Source: Paenirhodobacter hankyongi (GTDB lineage Bacteria; Pseudomonadota; Alphaproteobacteria; Rhodobacterales; Rhodobacteraceae). From it: a DNA stretch of 64,000 nucleotides. The stretch spans positions 124,001-188,000 of the forward strand of contig NZ_RCHI01000008.1 of NCBI RefSeq assembly GCF_003664585.1, in the 5' to 3' direction. The position numbers and the translations under genes were made by a program. This document shows, piece after piece, positions 53,399-62,096 of the stretch. The first letter of the stretch is position 1. Every line of letters begins with the position of its first letter. The notes under the pieces were generated by a model. It worked only from the letters and a program-made list of their open reading frames with translations. It was not told the origin of the DNA and did no database searches.

Positions 53399-54486
53399 CG
53401 AAACTGCCGACCTGGGCCGACCTCGTGCTCGTGCCACTGATCTCGCTCGTGCTGGCCGCGGCGATCTCGGCGCTCGTCATCCTCGGAATCGGCGGCGACC
53501 CGGTCGAGGCGGTGAAGGTGATGGTCGATGGCGCGCTCGGCTCGCCCTATGGCTGGGGCTACACGCTTTACTACACCACCTCGTTCATCTTCACCGGGCT
53601 CGGGGTGACGGTCGCCTATCACGCCGGGCAGTTCAACATCGGCGGCGAGGGGCAGGCGCAGCTCGGCGGGCTTGGCGTGGCGCTCGTCTGCCTGGCGCTG
53701 CCCTGGCCGCACTGGACGCTCGCCCTGCCCGCGGCGATGGTCGGCGCGGCGCTCTTCGGTGCAGCCTGGGCCGCGGTGCCGGCCTGGCTGCAGGCGAAAC
53801 GCGGCAGCCACATCGTCATCACCACGATCATGTTCAACTACATCGCCGCGGCGCTGATCGTCTATCTGCTGGTCGAGGTGCTGCGCCCCGCCGGGCAGAT
53901 GGACCCGGCCACCCCCCGCTTCCCGAAGGGCGCGGCGCTGCCGGGCTTCCACGAGATCCCCGGCCTGTCGCTGATCTTCACCAGCAAGGTGCCGGCGAAC
54001 GTCACCTTCTTCGTCGCGCTGCTGGCCTGCGTCGGCGTCTGGCTTTTGCTGTGGCGCACCCGGCTTGGCTACGAGATCCGCGCCTTCGGCAAGTCGAACT
54101 CGGCCGCGCGCTATGCCGGGATCTCGCCCGTCAAGGTCATCCTGCTGTCGATGCTGATCTCGGGCGGGCTGTCGGGGCTGATGGCGATCAACAACGTCAT
54201 GGGCGAGGCCGGGCGACTGCTGCAGAACTCGGCCGAGGGCGCGGGCTTCATCGGCATCGCGGTGGCGCTGATGGGCCGCAACCACCCGCTCGGCGTGTTC
54301 CTGGCCGCGTTCCTCTTCGGCTTCCTCTATCAGGGCGGGGCCGAGATGGGGCTCTGGACCTCGATCCCGATCGAACTGCGCCTGCTGGTGCAGGGCCTCG
54401 TGATCCTGTTCACCGGGGCGCTCGACACCATGGTGCGGATGATGATCGCCCCGTTCTTCCGCCCGCGCCGGAAGGAGGCCGCCTGA
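53395..54486 (+). CDS. ABC nucleoside importer permease 1
   Basis: A 363-residue BPD_transp_2 family membrane protein with about nine helices. The conserved coupling region is AFGKSNSAARYAGISPVKV and the central motif is QFNIGGEGQAQLGGLG. Its start overlaps the ATPase stop by 4 bp (ATGA) and its stop overlaps permease 2 by 1 bp. It pairs with the next protein as the channel. Confidence 0.92.
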   Translation: MTKLPTWADLVLVPLISLVLAAAISALVILGIGGDPVEAVKVMVDGALGSPYGWGYTLYYTTSFIFTGLGVTVAYHAGQFNIGGEGQAQLGGLGVALVCLALPWPHWTLALPAAMVGAALFGAAWAAVPAWLQAKRGSHIVITTIMFNYIAAALIVYLLVEVLRPAGQMDPATPRFPKGAALPGFHEIPGLSLIFTSKVPANVTFFVALLACVGVWLLLWRTRLGYEIRAFGKSNSAARYAGISPVKVILLSMLISGGLSGLMAINNVMGEAGRLLQNSAEGAGFIGIAVALMGRNHPLGVFLAAFLFGFLYQGGAEMGLWTSIPIELRLLVQGLVILFTGALDTMVRMMIAPFFRPRRKEAA

Positions 54487-55454
54487 TGGATTACGCAACG
54501 CTTCTGCAGGTTCTGGCCTCGACGCTGCGGCTCGCGACGCCCTTGCTGCTTGCCTGTCTGGCCGGGCTCTACTCCGAGCGCTCGGGCATCTTCGACATCG
54601 GCCTTGAAGGCAAGATGCTGATGGCGGCGATGGCCTCGGGCGCGATCGCGGCGATGACCGGTTCGGCCTGGATCGGGCTTGCCGCGGGGATCGGCGCCTC
54701 GCTGCTGCTGGCGGCGCTTCACGGCGTCGCCTCGATCACCTTCCGCGGCAATCAGCTGATCTCGGGCGTGGCGCTGAACTTCGTCGCCTCGGGCGCCACG
54801 GTGCTGATCGCGCAGGCGCTGTTTCAGCAGGGCGGCCGCACGCCCCCGCTGACCGGCGCAGCCCGGTTCGAGCCGCTCGCCCTGCCCTTCGTCGACACGC
54901 TGAAGGGGGTGCCCCTGTTCGGCCCCTTCTATGCACAGGTTCTGTCGGGCCATTCGATCCTCGTCTATCTCGCGCTCGCCGCGGTGCCGGCGAGCTGGTG
55001 GCTGCTTTACCGCACCCGCTTCGGGCTGCGCCTGCGCGCCGTGGGCGAGAACCCGGAATCGGTCGACACCGCGGGCGTCTCGGTGATCCGGCTGCGCTAT
55101 ACCGCCGTCGCGCTCACCGGCGTGCTGTGCGGCGTCGCCGGCGCCTACATGGCGACCGCGCTGCAGGCGGGCTTTGGCCGCGAGATGACCGCCGGGCGCG
55201 GCTATATCGCCCTTGCCGCGCTGATCTTTGCGAAATGGCGGCCGTGGTCGGCGCTGTGGGCGACATTGCTCTTCGGCTTTCTGCAGGCGCTGGCGCTGCG
55301 CCCCGACGTGATCGAGGGCACGCTGCACATGAAGATCCCGGTGTCGTTCCTCGACGCCCTGCCCTACATCCTGACGGTGATCGTGCTGGCCGGTTTCGTC
55401 GGTCGCGCCATCCCGCCCCGTGCCGGAGGAGAACCCTATGTCAAAGAGCGCTGA
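54486..55454 (+). CDS. ABC nucleoside importer permease 2
   Basis: A 322-residue BPD_transp_2 family protein. The family motif is SERSGIFDIGLEGKMLMAAM, with SITFRGNQLISGVALNF and coupling region AVGENPESVDTAGVSVIRLR. It forms the heterodimeric channel with permease 1. Its last 17 bp overlap the start of the phosphorylase gene. Confidence 0.92.
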   Translation: MDYATLLQVLASTLRLATPLLLACLAGLYSERSGIFDIGLEGKMLMAAMASGAIAAMTGSAWIGLAAGIGASLLLAALHGVASITFRGNQLISGVALNFVASGATVLIAQALFQQGGRTPPLTGAARFEPLALPFVDTLKGVPLFGPFYAQVLSGHSILVYLALAAVPASWWLLYRTRFGLRLRAVGENPESVDTAGVSVIRLRYTAVALTGVLCGVAGAYMATALQAGFGREMTAGRGYIALAALIFAKWRPWSALWATLLFGFLQALALRPDVIEGTLHMKIPVSFLDALPYILTVIVLAGFVGRAIPPRAGGEPYVKER

Positions 55455-56238
55455 GCTTGCCGAACTGATCCGCGCGCGCGCCGGCACCGAGCCGCCGCGC
55501 CTCGGGCTGATCCTCGGCTCGGGCCTCGGCCATCTTGCCGCCGAGGTCGAGGGCGTCGCGATCCCCTATGCGGACCTGCCGGGCTTTCCCCATGCCGGGG
55601 TCTCGGGCCACAACCCGCAGCTGGTGATCGGCACGCTCGAGGGCGTGCGTGTCGCGGTGCTGGGCGGTCGGGCGCATTACTACGAGCACGGCAGCCCCGC
55701 CGAGATGCGCCTGCCGCTCGAGGTGCTGAAGGCGCTCGGCACCGAGACGCTCTTGCTCACCAATGCCGCGGGCTCGCTGCGTGCCGACATCGGCCCCGGC
55801 GATCTGATGATGCTGAACGACCACATCGCCTTCGCCGGCACCAACCCGCTGATCGGCGAGCCCTCGGACGCGCGCTTCGTGCCGATGACCGAGGCCCATG
55901 ACCCGGTGATGCGCTCGACCCTGCGCGCCGCCGCCGAGGCCGAGGGCGTGGCGCTGCCGCAGGGCGTCTATTGCTGGTTCTCCGGCCCCTCTTTCGAGAC
56001 CCCGGCCGAGATCCGCGCGGCCAAGGTGCTGGGCGCCGATGCCGTCGGCATGTCGACCGTGCCTGAGGTGATCCTGGCCCGTTTCCTCGGGCTGCGGGTC
56101 GCCGCCGTCTCGGTGATCACCAACATGGGCGCCGGGCTGTCGGCCGAAAGCATCAGCCACGAGCACACCAAGGCGATGGCGCCACTTGGCGCGGCAAAGT
56201 TCGAACGCGTGCTGCGACGATACCTGCGCAGCCTCTGA
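55438..56238 (+). CDS. purine-nucleoside phosphorylase
   Basis: A 266-residue trimeric-type PNP that splits inosine/guanosine-like nucleosides with phosphate. It has phosphate site GLILGSGLGHLA, GRAHYYEHGSPAEMRLPL, TNAAGSLRADIGPGDLMML, the substrate-pocket region WFSGPSFETPAEIRA and catalytic VITNMGAGLSAE. Start at ATG 55438 behind GGAGGA, inside the end of permease 2. Its place makes the operon a complete import-and-cleavage unit for purine nucleosides. Confidence 0.94.
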   Translation: MSKSAELAELIRARAGTEPPRLGLILGSGLGHLAAEVEGVAIPYADLPGFPHAGVSGHNPQLVIGTLEGVRVAVLGGRAHYYEHGSPAEMRLPLEVLKALGTETLLLTNAAGSLRADIGPGDLMMLNDHIAFAGTNPLIGEPSDARFVPMTEAHDPVMRSTLRAAAEAEGVALPQGVYCWFSGPSFETPAEIRAAKVLGADAVGMSTVPEVILARFLGLRVAAVSVITNMGAGLSAESISHEHTKAMAPLGAAKFERVLRRYLRSL

Positions 56239-56254
56239 GCCCCGAAAGCGTCAT

Positions 56255-56283
56255 TTGACAGTGGCCCCCGGCGGGGCAACACT
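56255..56283 (+). promoter_or_regulatory. probable promoter of the TSUP gene
   Basis: A perfect TTGACA (56255-56260), a 17-bp spacer, and AACACT (56278-56283). The ATG is 27 bp downstream. The -10 match is poor. Confidence 0.45.
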
Positions 56284-56309
56284 GAAGGCTCATCCCGACG
56301 GGCGGCCGA

Positions 56310-57233
56310 ATGCAGATCTACCTTCCCATCGCCGAGGTCTCGGTCAACGCCTTTCTCCTGCTCGGCCTCGGCGGAATCGTCGGTCTCTTGTCCGGGCTCT
56401 TCGGTGTGGGCGGCGGCTTTCTCATCACGCCGCTGCTGTTCTTCATCGGCATCCCGCCCTCGGTGGCGGTGGCGACCGGGGCGAACCAGGTCGTCGCCTC
56501 CTCGGTCTCGGGGGTGCTGGCGCAGTTCAAGCGCAAGGCGGTCGATGTGCCGATGGGCATCGTGCTGCAACTGGGCGGTCTTGCCGGCTCGGCGCTTGGC
56601 ATCTGGGTGTTCAACCGGCTGACCAAGCTTGGCCAGATCGACCTCGTGGTGCAGCTGGCCTATGTGCTCTTCCTCGGCTCGATCGGGCTCTTGATGCTGC
56701 AGGAGGCGGTGCGGGCGATCCGCCGCGCCCGCAAACCCGGCGCCCGCCCCCATGTGAAACGGCACCAGCACCTCTGGGTGCACAAGCTGCCGCTGAAGAT
56801 GAAGTTCCGCACCTCGGGGCTCTACATCTCGGTGATCCCGCCGGTGCTGGTCGGCATGGCGGTCGGCGTTCTGGCCGCGATCATGGGCGTCGGCGGCGGC
56901 TTCATCATGGTGCCGGCGATGATCTACCTGCTCGGCATGCCGACCAAGGTGGTGATCGGCACCTCGCTCTTCCAGATCCTCTTCGTCTCGGCCTTCACCA
57001 CGCTGATGCACGCGATCACCAACCAGTCGGTCGACGTGATGCTGGCGCTTTTGCTGATCATCGGCGGGGTGATCGGCGCGCAGATCGGCTCGCAGCTCGG
57101 CGGCCGGCTGAAGGCCGAACAGCTGCGCATCCTGCTGGCCCTGCTGGTGATCGCGGTGGCGGCGAAACTCGGGCTCGACCTGCTGATCCGCCCGGCCGAA
57201 CTCTTCTCCCTTTTCGCGGGAGGCCGGGGATGA
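56310..57233 (+). CDS. TSUP family (TauE/SafE) sulfite/sulfonate-type permease
   Basis: A 307-residue membrane protein made of two similar halves. Each half carries the glycine signature (SGLFGVGGGFLITP near 32 and AIMGVGGGFIMVP near 190) and about four helices, joined by a basic cytoplasmic linker (IRRARKPGARPHVKRH). Family members move sulfite, sulfoacetate or other organic anions; the substrate is not readable. Its stop overlaps the TIGR02186 gene by 4 bp, the standard pairing in alphaproteobacteria. Confidence 0.9.
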   Translation: MQIYLPIAEVSVNAFLLLGLGGIVGLLSGLFGVGGGFLITPLLFFIGIPPSVAVATGANQVVASSVSGVLAQFKRKAVDVPMGIVLQLGGLAGSALGIWVFNRLTKLGQIDLVVQLAYVLFLGSIGLLMLQEAVRAIRRARKPGARPHVKRHQHLWVHKLPLKMKFRTSGLYISVIPPVLVGMAVGVLAAIMGVGGGFIMVPAMIYLLGMPTKVVIGTSLFQILFVSAFTTLMHAITNQSVDVMLALLLIIGGVIGAQIGSQLGGRLKAEQLRILLALLVIAVAAKLGLDLLIRPAELFSLFAGGRG

Positions 57234-57991
57234 TCCGCTGTCTGCTGCTGCTGCTGCTCTTCGCGCTGCCGGCACGCGCCGGCGACGAAGAGGTCGTCGC
57301 CGGTCTCAGCCGCGACAACATCGGCATCACTGCCGCCTTCAACGGCTCCGAGGTGCTGATCTACGGCGCGGTGAAACGCAACGCGCCCGAACCGGGCGGC
57401 GCCCCGCTCGCGGTGATCGTCACGCTCGAGGGGCCGGCGCATCCGGTCACCGTCCGCCGCAAGTCGCGCGAGTTCGGGATCTGGGTGAACACCGACAAGG
57501 TCCGCGTCGCCGCCGCACCAAGCTATTACGCCGTCGCCACCACCGGCCCGGTGGCCGAGATCCTGTCGCCAGAGACCGACGTGACGCAGCGCATCACCGT
57601 GCCGCTTGCCGTGCGCGCCTTCGCCGGCCCGATCGAGGTGGCGGACGCCCGCCCCTTCACCGAGGCACTGCTGCGCATCCGCGAGGAGGCGGGGGTCTAT
57701 TCGCTCGACGAGGGCGCGGTGCGGCTGGTCGAGGACACGCTCTTCCGCGCCGACTTCCAGCTTCCCGCGAACCTGACCGAGGGCGATTACAAGACCCGCA
57801 TCTTCCTGCTGCGCGACGGCAAGGTCGTCGACCGCTACCAGACCGCGATCTACGTGCGCCGCGTCGGGCTCGAGCGCTGGCTCTACATCCTGTCGCGCGA
57901 ACATGCGGCGATCTATGGCGCGATGTCGCTGGCGCTTGCGGTCTTCGCTGGCTGGGCCGCGGCGGCGCTGTTCCGGCTGATCCGGAGCTGA
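57230..57991 (+). CDS. TIGR02186 family protein, partner of the TSUP permease
   Basis: A 253-residue protein with a cleavable signal (LLLLLLFALPARAG), a beta-rich periplasmic domain (VAGLSRDNIGITAAFNGSEVLIYG through TRIFLLRDGKVVDRYQTAIYVRR) and one C-terminal membrane anchor (MSLALAVFAGWAAAALFRLI). Function is undefined; constant adjacency and a 4-bp overlap with the TSUP gene imply a joint role. It ends 5 bp from the convergent RAM-domain gene. Confidence 0.87.
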   Translation: MIRCLLLLLLFALPARAGDEEVVAGLSRDNIGITAAFNGSEVLIYGAVKRNAPEPGGAPLAVIVTLEGPAHPVTVRRKSREFGIWVNTDKVRVAAAPSYYAVATTGPVAEILSPETDVTQRITVPLAVRAFAGPIEVADARPFTEALLRIREEAGVYSLDEGAVRLVEDTLFRADFQLPANLTEGDYKTRIFLLRDGKVVDRYQTAIYVRRVGLERWLYILSREHAAIYGAMSLALAVFAGWAAAALFRLIRS

Positions 57992-57996
57992 GCCGC

Positions 57997-58233
57997 TCAG
58001 AAGGCGCGGAAGGTCATCGTGGTCAGGGTGCGCGCGATGCCCGGGATATCGAAAAGCGTCTCATTCAGGAAATGGCCGACATCGGCATCGTCGGGCACAT
58101 AGACCTTGGCGATCAGGTCGAAGTCACCCGAGGTCGAGTAGAGCTCGCTCACCACCTCGCGTTCATAGATCGCGTCGGCGACCGCATAGGTCTTGCCGGG
58201 CTGGCAGCGGAACTGGACGAAAACGCAGCGCAT
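57997..58233 (-). CDS. stand-alone Lrp/AsnC ligand-binding (RAM) domain protein
   Basis: A 78-residue protein consisting only of the C-terminal domain of Lrp-type regulators: MRCVFVQFRCQPGKTYAVAD, STSGDFDLIAKVYVP and DIPGIARTLTTMTFRAF. There is no DNA-binding domain and none lies upstream in another frame. Such stand-alone RAM proteins form ring oligomers that bind amino acids; their role is not well defined. Ribosome site GGAGG. Confidence 0.88.
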   Translation of the reverse strand: MRCVFVQFRCQPGKTYAVADAIYEREVVSELYSTSGDFDLIAKVYVPDDADVGHFLNETLFDIPGIARTLTTMTFRAF

Positions 58234-58292
58234 GAGAGGCCTCCTTCTGTCGCCGCCACACTAGGCGCAGCGGCGGCCGAGGGGAAGCACCC

Positions 58293-59840
58293 TCAGCCCT
58301 CTTCCTCGCGCTCGAGCGTCAGCGTCGCGCCGCCCTTCGGCAGGTCGTCGATCGAGAGCGGCGCCGAGGGCCGGGCGAGCCGCGCCCGCACCACCCACAG
58401 CAGCCGGGTCTCGGCCCGGGTGATCGCGACATAGGCAAGCCGCTTCCACAGCGGGATCCCCGCCTCGGTGCGGCCGGCCCGATAGGCGGCATAGATGTCG
58501 GGGGCGAAGACCTGCACATCGGGCCACTGGCTGCCCTGCGCCTTGTGGATCGTCACCGCCGCGCCATGCAGGAAGGCCGCCCCCATCCGCGCCGCATAGG
58601 GGATGAAGGGCTCCTCCTCGTCGGGCAGCTCGATCTTGATGATCGAGGCCGCCGACAGCCGCGGCTCCTCGGCCCCCATCACGTGGAGCCGCGAGAAGCC
58701 GGGCTTCTTGCCGGGGCCGAGATAGATCACCTGCGCGCCCTTGATCAGCCCCCGCGCCTCGAGGTCGATGCGCTTCTTGCGATGCTTCAGCGGCAGCTCG
58801 ATCCCGTCGCAAATGAGCGGCTCGCCCGGCAACAGCGCGTCCGCCGGCGCGCCATGGGCGGCGCGGAAGGCCTGGATCAGCCGGATCCGCGTCGCGTTGC
58901 GCCACACCAGCACCGGGCTGCGCGCCATCAGGTCGCTCTCCACCCGCTCGGCCCAGACCACCCGCGGATCGCGCGCCGCGGCCGTCTCGATCATCCGCTC
59001 GAACGCCTCGAAGGTCAGGCTGTCGTCGGCCAGCGCATGGGCGAGGTCAAGGATCGGGTTGTCATCGGCCTGCCGGTGAATGCGGTGCAGCACGTGCTTC
59101 GAGGCAGCGGGCAGACGCTCGAAACACATCTCGCCGGACTGGTTGACCGGCGCGAGCTGCGCCGGATCGCCGAACAGCACCAGCGTCGGGAAGATCTCGC
59201 GCAGATCGTCGAACTGCCGCTCGTCGAGCATCGAGGCCTCGTCGACGAAGCCGATATCGAGCGGATCCTCGCGCCGTTTCCAGCCCTGGATGAAGTCGGA
59301 CCCGCGCAGCCCCGCCGAGGCCAGCGCCCCGGGGATCGACTTGTGCAGATCGTAAAACGCCTTCGCCCGGTCGAGCACCTCCTCGGTCAGGCCCATGTCG
59401 CCCAGAAGATCGGGTTTCGGCCGCTCGCCCTGCCCCGCCAGCCATTCGGCGATGCGCTCGTATTCCGGGTCATAGACCGGGGTGTAGAGGATGCGGTGAA
59501 TGGTGGTCGCCGGCACCCCGCGCGAGCGCAGCACCGAGGCCGCCTTGTTGGTCGGCGCCAGAATCGCGAGCGTGCGCCGCTCCTTGCGCTTGCGCCCCTC
59601 GAAATCGCCCGAGACGATCTCGATCCCGGCCTCTTCCAAGGCCTTGTAGAGATTGGCGAGCAGCAGCGTCTTGCCCGAGCCAGCCTTGCCGATCACCGAC
59701 AGAACGCTCGGCGCGCCGCCCTCGGGCATCACCGTGCCCTCGACGATGTCGACGCCTGCAGCCTCGAGCGCCTCGGCAACGGCATCCCAGGCCTCGGCCT
59801 GATCTTCGGAAAACTGGACGGTCGCAGGGGTGGTGCTCAT
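58293..59840 (-). CDS. RecD-like AAA family ATPase/helicase
   Basis: A 515-residue superfamily 1 protein. Walker A GKAGSGKTLLL lies at about 57-67. It also has LAPTNKAASVLRSRG, Walker B DEASMLDERQFDDL, LVLFGDPAQLAPVNQ (motif III) and a C-terminal UvrD_C_2 block TIHKAQGSQWPDVQVF with VAITRAETRLLWVV. It resembles the helicase half of RecD2/TraA-type exonuclease proteins but has no nuclease domain and no RecB/RecC partner nearby. Start MSTTPATVQFSEDQ at 59840; the longer reading is repeat DNA. Confidence 0.88.
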   Translation of the reverse strand: MSTTPATVQFSEDQAEAWDAVAEALEAAGVDIVEGTVMPEGGAPSVLSVIGKAGSGKTLLLANLYKALEEAGIEIVSGDFEGRKRKERRTLAILAPTNKAASVLRSRGVPATTIHRILYTPVYDPEYERIAEWLAGQGERPKPDLLGDMGLTEEVLDRAKAFYDLHKSIPGALASAGLRGSDFIQGWKRREDPLDIGFVDEASMLDERQFDDLREIFPTLVLFGDPAQLAPVNQSGEMCFERLPAASKHVLHRIHRQADDNPILDLAHALADDSLTFEAFERMIETAAARDPRVVWAERVESDLMARSPVLVWRNATRIRLIQAFRAAHGAPADALLPGEPLICDGIELPLKHRKKRIDLEARGLIKGAQVIYLGPGKKPGFSRLHVMGAEEPRLSAASIIKIELPDEEEPFIPYAARMGAAFLHGAAVTIHKAQGSQWPDVQVFAPDIYAAYRAGRTEAGIPLWKRLAYVAITRAETRLLWVVRARLARPSAPLSIDDLPKGGATLTLEREEEG

Positions 59841-59910
59841 GGGCGCGACCTTACAGGGCGCACCCGGCTTTCGGAAGGCGGGAAATCGGCCCGGACAGGC
59901 GCCTCCGGCG

Positions 59911-60026
59911 GAGGTATTTTCGGCAAGATGAAAGCCCCCTCCCCTTTCATCTTGCCTCAAATACCTCGGGGGCGCCGATTGCTGCGCCATTGGTTCAAGC
60001 ACCAATCGGCGCGGGGCAGCGCCCCC
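59911..60026. repeat. large intergenic inverted repeat downstream of ecm
   Basis: Arms of 24 bp (59911-59934 and 59944-59967, 22 identical positions; cores GAGGTATTT and GGCAAGATGAAAG) form a long hairpin. A second structure follows, with GCGCCGATTG / CAATCGGCGC inside a GGGGGC...GCCCCC pair (59968-60026). The blocks match those at 36.5 and 40.7 kb. It should end the ecm transcript and separate it from the helicase gene. Confidence 0.75.
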
Positions 60027-60035
60027 GGCACCCTA

Positions 60036-62009
60036 TCAGGCCGCGCGCGAGGTCGGGGAGACCAGCGCGACGATGTCCATCATGATCCGGTTCAGTTCGA
60101 AATCCTTCGGCGTATAGACCCGCGCCACGCCGAAGCCCTTCAGCTTCACCGCGTCCTCGTCGGGGATGATGCCGCCGACGACCACCGGTACATGGTCGAG
60201 CCCGGCCGCACGCATCCGCTCCATCAGCTCCTCGATCAGCGGAATGTGGCTGCCCGAGAGAATCGAAAGACCGACCACATGCGCCTCGTCCTCGACCGCC
60301 TTCGCGACGATCTGCTCGGGCGTCAGGCGGATACCGTCATAGGTGATGTCCATGCCGCAGTCGCGGGCGCGGAAGGCGATCTGCTCGGCGCCGTTCGAAT
60401 GGCCATCAAGCCCCGGCTTGCCGACCAGGAACTTCAGCCGCCGGCCGAGCTGCGAGCTGACCGCATCGACCGCGGCGCGGATCTCGTCGAGCCCCTCGGT
60501 CTTGTTCGAGGGCGCGCGCGAGACGCCGGTGGGCCCGCGGTATTCGCCATGCACGGCGCGCATCACGCCCGCCCATTCGCCGGTGGTGGCGCCGGCCTTC
60601 GCCGCGGCGATCGAGGCGGGCATGATGTTGCGCCCGGCCTTGGCATCGTCCGAAAGCCGCGCCAGCGCCGCCTGCACCGCCGCCTCGTCGCGCGCCGCGC
60701 GCCAGGCGGTGAGCCGGCCGACCTGATCGGCCTCGACCGCCGGATCGACGACCATGATGCCGCCATCGCCCGCGGTGAGCGGCGAGGGCTCGCCCTGCTG
60801 CCAGCGGTTCACGCCGACGACGATGGTCTCGTTCGCCTCGATCCGGTTGATGCGGGCGGCGTTCGAGTCGACGAGCCGCGCCTTCATGTAGTCGATCGCC
60901 GCGATCGCCCCGCCCATGGCGTCGAGGGTCTCGAGCTCCTGGCGCGCGCCGGCCTTCAGCTCCTCGACCTTCGCCGTCACCGCCGGGTTGCCGTCGAAGA
61001 GATCGCCATATTCCAGAAGATCGGTCTCATAGGCCATGATCTGCTGCATGCGCAGCGACCATTGCTGGTCCCAGGGCCGCGGCAGGCCGAGCGCCTCGTT
61101 CCAGGCGGGCAGCTGCACAGCACGGGCGCGGGCGTTCTTCGACAGCGTCACCGCGAGCATCTCGATCAGGATGCGGTAGACGTTGTTTTCCGGCTGCTGC
61201 TCGGTCAGGCCGAGGCTGTTCACCTGCACGCCATAGCGGAAGCGGCGGTATTTCTCGTCCTCGATGCCATAGCGCTCGAGGCAGATCTCGTCCCACAGCT
61301 CGGTGAAGGCGCGCATCTTGCACATCTCGGTGACGAAGCGGATGCCGGCGTTCACGAAGAACGAGATGCGGCCCACCATCGCCGGGAAGCCCTCGGCCGG
61401 GACCTTCTTCTTCAGATCGTCCAGAACCGCGATGCCGGTCGCCAGCGCAAAGGCCAGCTCCTGCTCGGGCGTCGCGCCGGCCTCCTGCAGGTGATAGGAA
61501 CAGACGTTCATCGGGTTCCACTTCGGCAGGTGCTCCCGCGTATAGGCGGCGACGTCGGTGATCATCGCAAGCGAGGGCTTCGGCGGGCAGATATAGGTGC
61601 CGCGGCTCAGGTATTCCTTCACCAGGTCGTTCTGCACCGTGCCCTGCAGCTTCGACACATCCGCCCCCTGCTCCTCGGCCACCGCGATGTAGAGCGACAG
61701 CAGCCACGGCGCCGTCGCGTTGATCGTCATCGAGGTGTTCATCTGCTCGAGCGGGATCTGGTCGAAGAGCGCGCGCATGTCGCCCAGATGGCAAACCGGC
61801 ACGCCGACCTTGCCGACCTCGCCCCGCGCGAGCACGTGGTCCGAATCATAGCCGGTCTGGGTCGGCAGGTCGAAGGCCACCGAAAGCCCGGTCTGCCCCT
61901 TCGCGAGGTTCATCCGGTAAAGCTCGTTCGACTTCGCGGCCGTGGAATGGCCCGCGTAGGTGCGGAACAGCCAGGGCTTGTCCTTGGCGGGTTTCTGGAT
62001 CTCGGTCAT
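60036..62009 (-). CDS. ecm: (2R)-ethylmalonyl-CoA mutase
   Basis: A 657-residue adenosylcobalamin mutase that converts ethylmalonyl-CoA to methylsuccinyl-CoA in the ethylmalonyl-CoA pathway (formerly MeaA). It has an N-terminal TIM-barrel domain (DLPTQTGYDSDHVLARGEVGK; NPMNVCSYHLQEAGAT). The C-terminal B12 domain has the base-off motif GLDGHSNGAEQ (D-x-H-x-x-G), GLSILSGSH and VVVGGIIP. Full length. The ATG has a GGAGG site. Divergent from ccr, the preceding enzyme of the pathway. Confidence 0.95.
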   Translation of the reverse strand: MTEIQKPAKDKPWLFRTYAGHSTAAKSNELYRMNLAKGQTGLSVAFDLPTQTGYDSDHVLARGEVGKVGVPVCHLGDMRALFDQIPLEQMNTSMTINATAPWLLSLYIAVAEEQGADVSKLQGTVQNDLVKEYLSRGTYICPPKPSLAMITDVAAYTREHLPKWNPMNVCSYHLQEAGATPEQELAFALATGIAVLDDLKKKVPAEGFPAMVGRISFFVNAGIRFVTEMCKMRAFTELWDEICLERYGIEDEKYRRFRYGVQVNSLGLTEQQPENNVYRILIEMLAVTLSKNARARAVQLPAWNEALGLPRPWDQQWSLRMQQIMAYETDLLEYGDLFDGNPAVTAKVEELKAGARQELETLDAMGGAIAAIDYMKARLVDSNAARINRIEANETIVVGVNRWQQGEPSPLTAGDGGIMVVDPAVEADQVGRLTAWRAARDEAAVQAALARLSDDAKAGRNIMPASIAAAKAGATTGEWAGVMRAVHGEYRGPTGVSRAPSNKTEGLDEIRAAVDAVSSQLGRRLKFLVGKPGLDGHSNGAEQIAFRARDCGMDITYDGIRLTPEQIVAKAVEDEAHVVGLSILSGSHIPLIEELMERMRAAGLDHVPVVVGGIIPDEDAVKLKGFGVARVYTPKDFELNRIMMDIVALVSPTSRAA

Positions 62010-62066
62010 GGCGGCCTCCGGGGCTGGGGCGATTCACGAATGGGCAAGAAAATTGCCGTTCGAGAC

Positions 62067-62096
62067 CTGATATGCGAAAGAATGTGTCCCTGTCAA
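62067..62096 (-). promoter_or_regulatory. probable ecm promoter
   Basis: On the minus strand a perfect TTGACA (62096-62091), an 18-bp spacer and TATCAG (62072-62067). The spacer contains the TGTGTCCCT half of the shared motif, so a bound regulator would sit on the promoter. Confidence 0.5.
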
